In this document: piece by piece, positions 55,188 to 63,557 of the stretch
Position numbering within the stretch: position 1 is the first letter of the stretch
Layout: every line of letters begins with the position of its first letter
Notes under the pieces: generated by a model
What the model was told of the DNA's origin: nothing
Database searches by the model: none
Seen by the model: only the letters and a program-made list of their open reading frames with translations
Source: an uncultured Hydrogenophaga sp.
Lineage (GTDB): Bacteria; Pseudomonadota; Gammaproteobacteria; Burkholderiales; Burkholderiaceae_C
Direction: 5' to 3'
NCBI RefSeq assembly: GCF_958439165.1
Contig: NZ_OY288131.1
Span: 51,852-115,851, forward strand
Length of the DNA: 64,000 bases
Position numbers and translations under genes: made by a program

Positions 55188-56080
55188 CGCTTGATCATGG
55201 TGCCGAAGGGCTCGTTGCCGAGCACCTCCAGCAACAGGGCATGAGGAACGCGACCATCGATGATGTGCACCGCATTCACGCCGCTCCTGGCAGCGTCGAG
55301 CGCGCCGGCGATCTTGGGGATCATGCCGCCGGAGATGGTGCCGTCGTCGACCAGCTCGTCGATGCGGCGCGGGGTCAGCTCGGACAGCAGCTGGCCTTCC
55401 TTGTCGAGCACGCCGCGGATGTTGGTGAGCATGAGCAGCTTCTCGGCCTGCAGCACGGTGGCCAGCTTGGCCGCCACCACATCGGCGTTGATGTTGTAGC
55501 TCTCGTTCTGCTCGCCGAAGCCGATGGGGCTGACCACCGGGATGAACTGGTCGTCCTGCAGGGCCTTCACCACGGCCGGGTCGATGCCGATGATGTCGCC
55601 GACCTGCCCCACGTCGTGCTCGCGGGAGGGATCCTTGGTGTCGGCCAGGCGCAGCTTGCGGGCGCGGATCATGCCGCCGTCGCGGCCGGTCAGGCCCACC
55701 GCCTTGCCGCCGGCCTGGTTGATCAGGCCCACGATGTCCTGCTGCACCTCGCCGGCCAGCACCCACTCCACCACCTCCATGGTCTCGGGGTCGGTCACGC
55801 GCATGCCCTGGACGAACTCGCCCTTCTTGCCCAGGCGCTGCAGCAGGGTCTCGATCTGGGGGCCGCCGCCGTGCACCACCACCGGGTTGATGCCCACCAG
55901 CTTGAGCAGCACCACGTCCTCGGCAAACGCGGCCTGCAGGGCCGGGTCGGTCATGGCGTTGCCGCCGTATTTGATGACCATGGTACGGCCGTGGTACTTG
56001 CGGATGTACGGCAGGGCCTGGGCGAGAACGCCCGCACGGTCGAGCGGGGACAGGGGGGTGGAGGCGGTGGTGGAGGACAT
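55184..56080 (-). CDS. argB: acetylglutamate kinase
   Basis: A 298-residue kinase for the second step of arginine synthesis. The phosphate-binding KYGGNAM, VVHGGGPQIETLLQRLGKKGEFVQGMRVTD and the N-acetylglutamate region YNINADVVAAKLATVLQAEKLLMLTNIRGVL (in segments) are diagnostic. The end overlaps the response regulator gene by 4 nt. argB is the first gene of a minus-strand run through the two-component pair toward slmA and pdeM. Confidence 0.95.
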   Translation of the reverse strand: MSSTTASTPLSPLDRAGVLAQALPYIRKYHGRTMVIKYGGNAMTDPALQAAFAEDVVLLKLVGINPVVVHGGGPQIETLLQRLGKKGEFVQGMRVTDPETMEVVEWVLAGEVQQDIVGLINQAGGKAVGLTGRDGGMIRARKLRLADTKDPSREHDVGQVGDIIGIDPAVVKALQDDQFIPVVSPIGFGEQNESYNINADVVAAKLATVLQAEKLLMLTNIRGVLDKEGQLLSELTPRRIDELVDDGTISGGMIPKIAGALDAARSGVNAVHIIDGRVPHALLLEVLGNEPFGTMIKR

Positions 56081-56171
56081 GGGCAGGACAGGTCGGTTGG
56101 CTCGGAAGGTCGAACCCCGGATTCTAGGGACGACACCCCCGTCCTACCCCGCCATGGGGCCGCCGCCGGGG

Positions 56172-58157
56172 TCAGAAATGGATGCCGCGCATCATCTGCT
56201 GCATGGCGATGGCCTCCGGCGAGAGCTGGGGCTTGGCGCCTTTGTCGCCCTTGGCGGCCGACGAATCCGGGAACATGCGGAAGCTGGTGTTCATGACGAT
56301 CTGGGCCACGCGCGGCACCAGCGCATGCATGACCTGGCCGGTGACCCCAAGCCGGGTGGCGATGCGCACCGGCCGGAAGATGCAGGCCTGGGCGATCATG
56401 TCGGCCGCCTCTTCCGGGGCCAGCGTGGGCACGTTCTTGTAGATCTGGGTCGGCGCGATCATGGGCGTGCGCACCAGCGGCATGTTGATGGTGGTGAAGG
56501 TCACGCCCTGGTCGGCGAACTCGCTGGAGGCGCAGCGGGTCCAGGCGTCCAGCGCTGCCTTGCTGGCCACGTAGGCCGAGAAGCGCGGGGCGTTGGTCAG
56601 CACGCCGATGGAGCTGATGTTGACCACGTGCCCGCGCTTCTTCGCCACCATGCCGGGCAGCAGGCCCATGGTGACGCGCAGGCAGCCGAAATAGTTGAGC
56701 TGCATGGTGCGCTCGAAGTCGTGGAAGCGGTCGTAGCTGCTCTCGATGGCGCGGCGGATGGAGCGCCCGGCGTTGTTGATCAGGTAGTCCACGCCGCCGT
56801 GGTTCTGGATCAGCAGCTGCACAAAGCGGTCGCAGTCGGTCATGTCGGCGATGTCGGCTGCATAGGCCACGAAGGCGTAGCCTCGGGCCTTGGCTTCGGA
56901 ACAGGCCTCGTCGAGCTTGTCCTGGTCGCGCCCGCAGATGAGGGTGGTGGCACCCGCCTCGGCGAACTTGTGGGCGGCTGCCAGGCCGATGCCCGAGCTG
57001 CCGCCGGTGACCAGCACCACCTTGCCGGCCACCGTACCCCTGAGGCTGCGGTCGATGTGCAGGTCGGGGTCGAGGTGGCGCTCCCAGTAGTCCCACAGGC
57101 GCCACGCGTAGTCGCGCAGGTTCGGGCATTCGATGCCGCTGCCCTTGAGCGCAGCCAGCGTCAGCCGGCAGTCGAACCGGGTCGGGTAGTTCACGAAGGT
57201 CATCATGTCCTCGGGCAGCCCGAGGTCCTGCATGATGGCGCGGTACACCCGGCGCACCGGGGCCAGGGCCATCAGACCCTTCTTGACGCTCTTGGGAATG
57301 AAGCCCAGCAGCGCCGCATTGACGAACAGGTTCATCTTGGGCGCGTGGGCGGCACGGCTCAGGATGTCCAGCACGTCGCCCACGCGGTAACCGGTGGGGT
57401 CGACCAGGTGGAAGCATTCACCACCGGCGCGCTGGCCGTGGCTGATGTGGTCGAGCGCCGCCACCACGAAGTCCACCGGCACGATGTTGATGCGCCCGCC
57501 CTCCAGGCCCACGCTGGGCATCCAGGGCGGCAGGATCTGCCGCATGCGCTGGATCAGCTTGAAGAAGTAGTAGGGCCCGTCGATCTTGTCCATCTCGCCG
57601 GTGCGGCTGTCGCCCACCACCGCGGCCGGCCGGTACACGGTCCAGGGCAGCTTGCACTCCTTGCGCACGATCTTCTCGCTCTCGTGCTTGGTCATGAAGT
57701 AGGGGTGGTCGATGTTCTCGGCCTCCTCGAACATGTCCTCGCGGAACACGCCTTCATACAGGCCAGCCGCCGCGATGGACGACACATGGTGAAAATGCCC
57801 GGCCGCGATCGCCCGGGCCAGCTCCACCGTATTGCGCGTGCCATCGATGTTGACCTTGACCTGGCTCTCCTCGTCGGCCTCCAGGTCGTAGACGGCAGCC
57901 AGGTGGTAGAAGTGATCGACCTGTCCCTTGAGCGCGCGGATGTCGTCCGCCGACACGCCCAGCTTCTTCTCGGTCAGGTCACCGAACACCGGCACCGCAC
58001 GGCTCGGACCCACGCCCCAGAACTCGCGCAGCTGTGCCACCTTGGACTCGCTCTCGCGCCGGATCAGGAAATGCACCACCGCGCCCTTGCGCTGCAGCAG
58101 CCGGGCCACGAGGCGTTTGCCGATGAACCCGGTGGCGCCGGTGACGAAGTAATGCAT
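56172..58157 (-). CDS. two-domain SDR, candidate alcohol-forming fatty acyl-CoA reductase
   Basis: This 661-residue protein has two short-chain dehydrogenase domains. The N-terminal extended-SDR domain (1-~370) has TGATGFIGKRL at 6-16 and YFMTK at 153-157, with VNIDGTRNTVELAR. The C-terminal classical domain (~375-620) has VTGGSSGIGLA near 383-393 and YVASK at 529-533. This layout matches the Marinobacter-type reductase, which takes acyl-CoA or acyl-ACP through the aldehyde to the fatty alcohol, and from memory that enzyme is about the same length. AGGAGA precedes the ATG. It is divergent from a PHA phasin gene across 220 bp. An oxidoreductase of another lipid is the main alternative. Confidence 0.78.
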   Translation of the reverse strand: MHYFVTGATGFIGKRLVARLLQRKGAVVHFLIRRESESKVAQLREFWGVGPSRAVPVFGDLTEKKLGVSADDIRALKGQVDHFYHLAAVYDLEADEESQVKVNIDGTRNTVELARAIAAGHFHHVSSIAAAGLYEGVFREDMFEEAENIDHPYFMTKHESEKIVRKECKLPWTVYRPAAVVGDSRTGEMDKIDGPYYFFKLIQRMRQILPPWMPSVGLEGGRINIVPVDFVVAALDHISHGQRAGGECFHLVDPTGYRVGDVLDILSRAAHAPKMNLFVNAALLGFIPKSVKKGLMALAPVRRVYRAIMQDLGLPEDMMTFVNYPTRFDCRLTLAALKGSGIECPNLRDYAWRLWDYWERHLDPDLHIDRSLRGTVAGKVVLVTGGSSGIGLAAAHKFAEAGATTLICGRDQDKLDEACSEAKARGYAFVAYAADIADMTDCDRFVQLLIQNHGGVDYLINNAGRSIRRAIESSYDRFHDFERTMQLNYFGCLRVTMGLLPGMVAKKRGHVVNISSIGVLTNAPRFSAYVASKAALDAWTRCASSEFADQGVTFTTINMPLVRTPMIAPTQIYKNVPTLAPEEAADMIAQACIFRPVRIATRLGVTGQVMHALVPRVAQIVMNTSFRMFPDSSAAKGDKGAKPQLSPEAIAMQQMMRGIHF

Positions 58158-58377
58158 GTGAGGTCTCCTGGGAACGTGAACGGGTGACGGAATCGCTGAC
58201 GATTCTGGCTTGAGGGCTGCTGCTTGCGATTCCGAACAAACCCGTGGCATGCGACAGGGCCGGCCTGATGCGGCCGTTTTTAGTCTGCCTTCCCTACACA
58301 GCCCCTGCCACCGAAGCCACCATGCGGCTTTCCGCCGTGGCCCGGCCACGTCCCTTCCCCCGCATCAGGAGAGCACC

Positions 58378-58986
58378 ATGGTCAAGAAGGTCCAGAAGAA
58401 CAGCAGCGCATCGTCCAACGGCAAGGCGGCGAACCCGTCGGCCCTGTCGGGTGCCATCAAGGATTCGGCCCAGCAGATCTGGCTGGCCGGCCTCGGCGCC
58501 TTTGCCAAGGCCCAGGCCGAAGGCGGCAAGGCCTTCGAAGTGCTGGTCAAGGAAGGCCTGTCGATCCAGCGCAAGACCCAGGCAGCGGCCGAAGAACGCA
58601 TTTCGGATGCCACCAGCCGCGTGAGCACCATGGCCAACGACATTTCCTCCAAGGCCGCCGGCAAGTGGGACAAGCTGGAGTCGCTGTTTGAAGAGCGCGT
58701 GGCCAAGGCCCTGGGCACCCTGGGTGTGCCGACCGCCCGCGACATCGAAGCCCTGATGGCCCGCATCGACGAGCTCAATGCCCATGTGGCCCAGCTCACC
58801 GGCAAGAGCCCGGCCCCGGCCCGCAAGCGCCCAGCAGCCAAGCCGGCCACCAAGGCCACGGCCCGACCCGCAGCCAAGGCCGCAGCGAGACCCGCTGCCA
58901 AGGCACCGGCGAAACCGGCCGCCAAAGCCGCCGCCAAGGCACCGGCCCGCAAGCGGCCGGCCGCCAAGGCCAGCTCCGCAGCCTGA
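58378..58986 (+). CDS. PhaF-like PHA granule-associated phasin
   Basis: A 202-residue protein of two parts. Residues ~20-130 are a phasin domain: SAQQIWLAGLGAFAKAQAEGGKAFEVLVKEGLSIQ is highly typical. Residues ~145-202 are a Lys/Pro/Ala-rich, histone-H1-like tail with repeats such as AAKPA and RKRPAAK, which in Pseudomonas PhaF binds DNA and helps partition granules. The strong AGGAGA fixes the start. It is the first of three plus-strand genes, followed by a hairpin and a patatin gene. Confidence 0.88.
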   Translation: MVKKVQKNSSASSNGKAANPSALSGAIKDSAQQIWLAGLGAFAKAQAEGGKAFEVLVKEGLSIQRKTQAAAEERISDATSRVSTMANDISSKAAGKWDKLESLFEERVAKALGTLGVPTARDIEALMARIDELNAHVAQLTGKSPAPARKRPAAKPATKATARPAAKAAARPAAKAPAKPAAKAAAKAPARKRPAAKASSAA

Positions 58987-59004
58987 CCGGTCAGGCTGAC
59001 CGCA

Positions 59005-59032
59005 GCGGGCTGCTGCATCGCAGCACGCCCGC
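59005..59032 (+). terminator. strong hairpin after the phasin gene, no U-run
   Basis: Two stacked stems GCGGGC/GCCCGC and TGCTGC/GCAGCA with a 3-nt loop and one bulged C form a stable hairpin 18 nt past the phasin stop. No T-run follows. It may reduce read-through into the patatin gene or protect the phasin mRNA 3' end. Confidence 0.4.
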
Positions 59033-59059
59033 GCTGTCTGCCGACCTACACTCGGCCGC

Positions 59060-60292
59060 ATGAACACCCCCCGCCGCAGCCGCTCCCGCAAGGCCCCGCC
59101 CCGCCTCGCCCTGGCGCTGGCAGGAGGCGGCCCGCTGGGAGCCATCTACGAGATCGGAGCGCTGTGCGCGCTCGACGCCTGCATGCCCGGGCTGGACCTG
59201 AACCGCTGCGACCACTATGTGGGCGTGTCGGCGGGCGGCTTCATCGCGGCCGGTCTGGCCAACGGCATGACCCCGCGCGAACTGCGCGATGCATTCATCG
59301 ATGACCGACCAGGCCCCCAGAGCTTCGACCCCTCATGGCTGCTCAAGCCGGCCTGGGGCGAGCTGGCCGGCCGGGCCGCGCGCGTGCCCGGACTCACGGC
59401 GAGCGCGCTGCAGGCCTGGCTCCTCCAGGGCAAGTCGTTCACCAGCGCATTCGAGCGACTGGGCGCGGCCTTGCCCACCGGCGTGCTCGACAACGAGGCC
59501 ATCCACCGGCAGATCGAGCGCCTGTTCAGCCTGCCCGGCCGGACCAACGACTTCCGCCAGCTCGGCCCGAAGCTCACGCTGGTGGCCACCGAGCTCGACA
59601 GCGGCGAGGCAGCCCCCTTCGGCCGGCCCGGCTGGGACCATGTGCCGATCTCGCGCGCCATCCAGGCCAGCGCCGCGCTGCCCGGGCTGTTCCCGCCGGT
59701 GTGCATCGACGGCCAGCACTATGTGGACGGTGCGCTCAAGAAGACGGTGCACGCCTCGGTGGCGCTCGAAGACGGCATCGACCTGCTGATCTGCCTCAAC
59801 CCGCTGGTGCCGTTCCAGGCCGTGCCCGACGCGCCGCGCCGGCGTGGCATCCCGGCGCTGGTGGAAGGCGGTCTGCCCGCCGTGATGAGCCAGACCTTCC
59901 GCTCGATGATCCACTCGCGGCTGGCACTGGGCTTCAAGCACTACGAGCGTGCTTACCCCGACACCGACATCCTGCTGATCGAACCCGACCAGCGCGACGC
60001 CGAACTGTTCTTTGCCAACACCTTCAGCTACAGCCAGCGCCGGGAACTGGCCGAACATGCCTTCCAGCAGACGCGCCGGCTGCTGCTGGTCCGCGCGGAC
60101 GAGCTGGCGCCCCGGCTGGCGCGCCACGGCGTCGCACTCGACCGGGCCGCCTTGAGCGACCCCGACATGCGCCTGCTGCCGCCGCTGCTGCCACGTCGCG
60201 CGGTGGCGTCCGATCCGGCCTCCCGCCTGCACCAGGTGCTCGACCGTCTGCAGGCAGCCCTGCCGGCCGCCACGGCGCGAACAGCGCCATGA
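59060..60292 (+). CDS. patatin-like phospholipase/esterase
   Basis: A 410-residue patatin-fold hydrolase with no signal peptide, so it is cytoplasmic. The oxyanion loop is GGGPLGAIYE (a variant of GGGxRG), the nucleophile is Ser57 in GVSAGG and the general base Asp223 in YVDGALKK. The DGA form of the dyad differs from the DGG of the type Vd protein above. With the phasin upstream and the PhaD-like gene downstream it may act on granule lipids or the polymer. Its substrate is unknown. Confidence 0.85.
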   Translation: MNTPRRSRSRKAPPRLALALAGGGPLGAIYEIGALCALDACMPGLDLNRCDHYVGVSAGGFIAAGLANGMTPRELRDAFIDDRPGPQSFDPSWLLKPAWGELAGRAARVPGLTASALQAWLLQGKSFTSAFERLGAALPTGVLDNEAIHRQIERLFSLPGRTNDFRQLGPKLTLVATELDSGEAAPFGRPGWDHVPISRAIQASAALPGLFPPVCIDGQHYVDGALKKTVHASVALEDGIDLLICLNPLVPFQAVPDAPRRRGIPALVEGGLPAVMSQTFRSMIHSRLALGFKHYERAYPDTDILLIEPDQRDAELFFANTFSYSQRRELAEHAFQQTRRLLLVRADELAPRLARHGVALDRAALSDPDMRLLPPLLPRRAVASDPASRLHQVLDRLQAALPAATARTAP

Positions 60293-60945
60293 CCGAGCGC
60301 AAGCCCCGGCGCCGCACCGCCGAGCGCATCCTGGAAACCACGCTGGCGCTGTTCAACCGCTTCGGCGAACCGAACGTCTCGACCACCCTGATCTCGGCCG
60401 AGCTCGGCATCAGCCCGGGCAACCTCTACTACCACTACCCCGCCAAGGACGAGCTGATCAACTCGCTGTGCGAACGCCACGAGCGTGCGCTGGCCGAGCT
60501 GCTGGGCGCAGCCGACGGCGTGCGGCATGTGGAAGACGCCTGGTTCTTCCTGCATTCGCTGTTCGAGATCATCTGGCAGTACCGCTTCCTGTACCGCGAC
60601 CTGAACGACCTGCTGTCCAAGAACCGGGTGCTGGAAACCCGCTTCCAGGCCGTGCTGCAGGACAAGACACGCGCCATCCGCCAGATGCTGGCCAGCCTCA
60701 GCCGGCACGGTGCGGTGCAGATCGATGCACGCGAGGTCGAACCCACCGCCACCAGCATGGTGGTGGTGCTGACCTACTGGCTGAGCTTTGAATATGTGCG
60801 CGACCCTCGCCACGCCCTGGAGCCGGACAACGCCCAGCAGGCGCTGCTGCGCGGTGCCGGCCATGTGCTGCACCTGCTGGCACCGTACCTGGTGCCGGAG
60901 CAGCGCCAGCACCTGATCACGCTGATGGAGGCGTACCAGCGCTGA
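60289..60945 (+). CDS. PhaD-like TetR-family regulator
   Basis: A 218-residue TetR protein starting MTERKPRRRTAERILETTLALFNRFGEPNVSTTLIS (in part). The segments FGEPNVSTTLISAELGISPGNLYYHY and DAWFFLHSLFEIIWQYRFLYRDLNDLL closely resemble, from memory, the Pseudomonas PhaD regulator that controls phasin genes in PHA granule formation. The start overlaps the patatin stop by 4 nt (ATGA). The 3' end overlaps the convergent amidohydrolase gene by 29 nt. Confidence 0.85.
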   Translation: MTERKPRRRTAERILETTLALFNRFGEPNVSTTLISAELGISPGNLYYHYPAKDELINSLCERHERALAELLGAADGVRHVEDAWFFLHSLFEIIWQYRFLYRDLNDLLSKNRVLETRFQAVLQDKTRAIRQMLASLSRHGAVQIDAREVEPTATSMVVVLTYWLSFEYVRDPRHALEPDNAQQALLRGAGHVLHLLAPYLVPEQRQHLITLMEAYQR

Positions 60946-62131
60946 GCCAGCGTTCGACCAGCCGCACCCACAGGGTGGCGCCCAGCGGGATCAGGTCGTC
61001 GTTGAAGTCGTAGCTCGGGTTATGCAGGGTGCAGGGGCCGCCACCGTGGCCCATCTCGCGGTGCAGGCCGTCGCCGTTGCCGATGAACACATAGGCGCCG
61101 GGCGTGTGCTGCAGCATGTAGGCGAAGTCCTCGGCACCCATGGTGGGTTCCTGGTCCAGCAGGCCGGCTTCGCCGACGATGTCGGTCATGACACCGCGGA
61201 TGAAGGCGGTCTCGGCCTTGTGGTTGATGGTGGGCGGGTAGTTGCGGCGGAAGCTGAACTCCACCGTCGCACCGAAAGCCGCTGCCGTGTGCTCGGCGAT
61301 CAGCTTCATGCGCGACTCGATCATGTCGAGCACCTCGAAGGTGAAGGTGCGCACCGTACCCTGGATCACGCAGCTGTCGGGCACCACGTTGGTGGCTTCT
61401 CCGGTGTGGATCATGGTGACCGAGATGACGCCTGCATCCACCGGCTTCTTGTTGCGGGTGATGATGGTCTGGAAGGCCTGCACCATCTGGCAGGCCACCG
61501 GCACCGGGTCGATGCCGTTGTGCGGCAGCGCAGCGTGCGAACCCTTGCCGCGGATGGTGATGTGGAACTCGTTGCTCGACGCCATCACCGGCCCGGGGCT
61601 GGCGGCAAAGCTGCCCACCGGCATGCCGGGCCAGTTGTGCATGCCGTACACCGCCTGCATGGGGAAGCGTTCGAACAGGCCGTCCTTGATCATTTCGCGG
61701 GCGCCGCCACCGCCCTCCTCGGCCGGCTGGAAGATCAGGTAGACCGTGCCGTCGAAGTCGCGCTGCGTCGCCAGGTGCCGGGCCGTGGCCAGCAGCATGG
61801 CGGTGTGGCCGTCGTGGCCGCAGGCGTGCATGCGCCCGGGGTGCCGGCTGGCGTGGGCGAAGGTGTTGTGCTCCTGCATGGGAAGGGCGTCCATGTCGGC
61901 GCGCAGGCCGATGGCCCGGCCGCAGGCGCCGCCGTCGCGGCCGCGCACGATGCCCACCACGCCGGTGGTGCCCATGCCCCGGTGGATCTCGATGCCCCAG
62001 TCGGTCAGGCAGCGGGCCACCACATCGGCGGTGCGGACCTCCTGGAAGCACAGCTCGGGGTGGGCGTGCAGGTCGCGCCGCACCGCGGCGATGGACGCAG
62101 CCTGGGTGACGATGGAGTCGATCAGCTTCAT
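60917..62131 (-). CDS. M20 family amidohydrolase (hippurate-hydrolase type)
   Basis: A 404-residue zinc amidohydrolase starting MKLIDSIVTQAASIAAVRRDLHAHPEL. Metal-binding signatures are the AHPELCFQE, LRADMDALPMQE, and HACGHDGHTAML segments, with the dimerisation domain SHAALPHNGIDPV in the middle. It hydrolyses N-acyl amino acids or similar amides in the cytoplasm. A Liv-type binding-protein gene lies 10 nt upstream on the same strand, and the substrate of the two may be related. Confidence 0.9.
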   Translation of the reverse strand: MKLIDSIVTQAASIAAVRRDLHAHPELCFQEVRTADVVARCLTDWGIEIHRGMGTTGVVGIVRGRDGGACGRAIGLRADMDALPMQEHNTFAHASRHPGRMHACGHDGHTAMLLATARHLATQRDFDGTVYLIFQPAEEGGGGAREMIKDGLFERFPMQAVYGMHNWPGMPVGSFAASPGPVMASSNEFHITIRGKGSHAALPHNGIDPVPVACQMVQAFQTIITRNKKPVDAGVISVTMIHTGEATNVVPDSCVIQGTVRTFTFEVLDMIESRMKLIAEHTAAAFGATVEFSFRRNYPPTINHKAETAFIRGVMTDIVGEAGLLDQEPTMGAEDFAYMLQHTPGAYVFIGNGDGLHREMGHGGGPCTLHNPSYDFNDDLIPLGATLWVRLVERWLSAGTPPSA

Positions 62132-62141
62132 GGGCGGGTGG

Positions 62142-63365
62142 TCATTCCTTGCGGCGGATCACGGTGGCGCGGGACGCGTCTTCCTTGTAGGCATAAGTGC
62201 GTTCACCACCGCGCCAGGTTCCCAGCCACAGCATGTTGGCGGAAATGGCGTCATGGTCGGCATTGCTGAACGGCTTGTCGTAGGTGGTGACGACACCGCG
62301 GTAGGGCTCGCGCAGGTTCTCCAGACCGTTCTTCAGGCCCTTGCCGCTGAGGTCGCCGCGCGAGACGAACATGGCGCGCAGCAGCAGGTGCACCGAATCG
62401 TAGGTCTGGGCCGCCGACATCATGGAGCCGATGGGCCGTTCCTTCGAGAAACGTGCATAGCCGCGCAGGAATGCGCTGTTGCGTTCCATGAACGGGTTGG
62501 GCAGCACGGTCTGCACCATCAGGGCGCCTTCCACTGCACCCTTGGACACGTCGAACGCCGAGCCGTGCGACAGACCCCAGGGCCCGTACTGCGGCACGTT
62601 CCAGCCGGCTGCGGTGCGGGCGGCCGAGATGACACCCTGCTCCGGCCCCACGGTCCAGCCGATCAGCGCGTCGGCGCCCGAATCCTTGAGCTGCTTCATC
62701 TCATCGGCCAGCGTCTTCACGCCGACCTTGAAGCGCACCACGATGTGCGGGGTGAGCCCCTCGGCCTTGAGGGCGGCCTCCAGATCGCGCAGGCCACCGT
62801 CACCGTAGCCGGTGGAGTCGACCAGCAGGGCCACCTTCTTGAGGCCGCGCTTGACGATGTCGTCGACCAGGAACCTGGACTGCAGCTGGTCGCGCGCCGA
62901 GGTGCGGAAGATGAAGCTCTCGGCCGCCGGGAACTTGGCCGTGATGGCGGTGCCGGTGGCGCACGGCACGATCAGCAGATGCTGGTTGTTCTGGAACACA
63001 TCGAGCGCCTTCATGGCCACGCCGGTGTTGCAGAAGCCGATGGTGGCCGTCACCTTTTCCTTGAGCACCAGCTCTTCGGCATGGGCCAGTCCCATGTCGT
63101 TGTTGGCCTGGTCGTCACGGACCACCAGCTCCAGCTTGCGGCCCAGGTAGCCGCCCACGGCGTTGATCTCTTCCACGGCCACCTGGGCGCCCACGCGGGC
63201 ACTGTTGCCCATGTCGGCCGAGCCGCCGGTCAATGGCAGGATCAGACCGAGCCGGATGGTCTGCGCCGCCGGCGCAGCGGGCGCCTGGGCCATGGCCGAT
63301 GGCACCGCGACCGACAGCGCAGTCGCCAATGCCAGGACGATTGAAGAGAGCGACGGCAAATGCAT
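62142..63365 (-). CDS. Liv-type periplasmic substrate-binding protein
   Basis: A 407-residue receptor with a signal peptide (MHLPSLSSIVLALATALSVAVPSAMAQ) and the family 6 fold: LGLILPLTGGSADMGNSARVGAQVAVEEIN, GGYLGRKLELVVRDDQ and VALLVDSTGYGDGG. GGAGA precedes the ATG. No permease or ATPase genes are nearby, so it must work with distant ones. A hairpin GCCTCA-GGACCA-TGAGGC lies 26 nt upstream of the start in the leader. It is cotranscribed with the M20 hydrolase. Confidence 0.9.
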   Translation of the reverse strand: MHLPSLSSIVLALATALSVAVPSAMAQAPAAPAAQTIRLGLILPLTGGSADMGNSARVGAQVAVEEINAVGGYLGRKLELVVRDDQANNDMGLAHAEELVLKEKVTATIGFCNTGVAMKALDVFQNNQHLLIVPCATGTAITAKFPAAESFIFRTSARDQLQSRFLVDDIVKRGLKKVALLVDSTGYGDGGLRDLEAALKAEGLTPHIVVRFKVGVKTLADEMKQLKDSGADALIGWTVGPEQGVISAARTAAGWNVPQYGPWGLSHGSAFDVSKGAVEGALMVQTVLPNPFMERNSAFLRGYARFSKERPIGSMMSAAQTYDSVHLLLRAMFVSRGDLSGKGLKNGLENLREPYRGVVTTYDKPFSNADHDAISANMLWLGTWRGGERTYAYKEDASRATVIRRKE

Positions 63366-63557
63366 GTAGGGTCTCCATGGAAGGCTGCCGGCCTCAGGAC
63401 CATGAGGCCCCTCCAGCCGTTGTTCCTGCTGCGGGGGTCACGCGACCGGGTCGGCGCCCGGTACCACGACTGTACAGGCTGAACACGATACCCCAGCCGG
63501 TTTGTCCTGATATCCTGACCCGAACCGCAGCACGCCTGCCACACTGCCACCGCTTCC

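Noticed and set aside
55524..58187. An 887-codon open frame on the plus strand
   Set aside because: It is antisense to argB and the two-domain SDR gene, both with intact motifs and ribosome sites. No family features are seen in the plus-strand translation.
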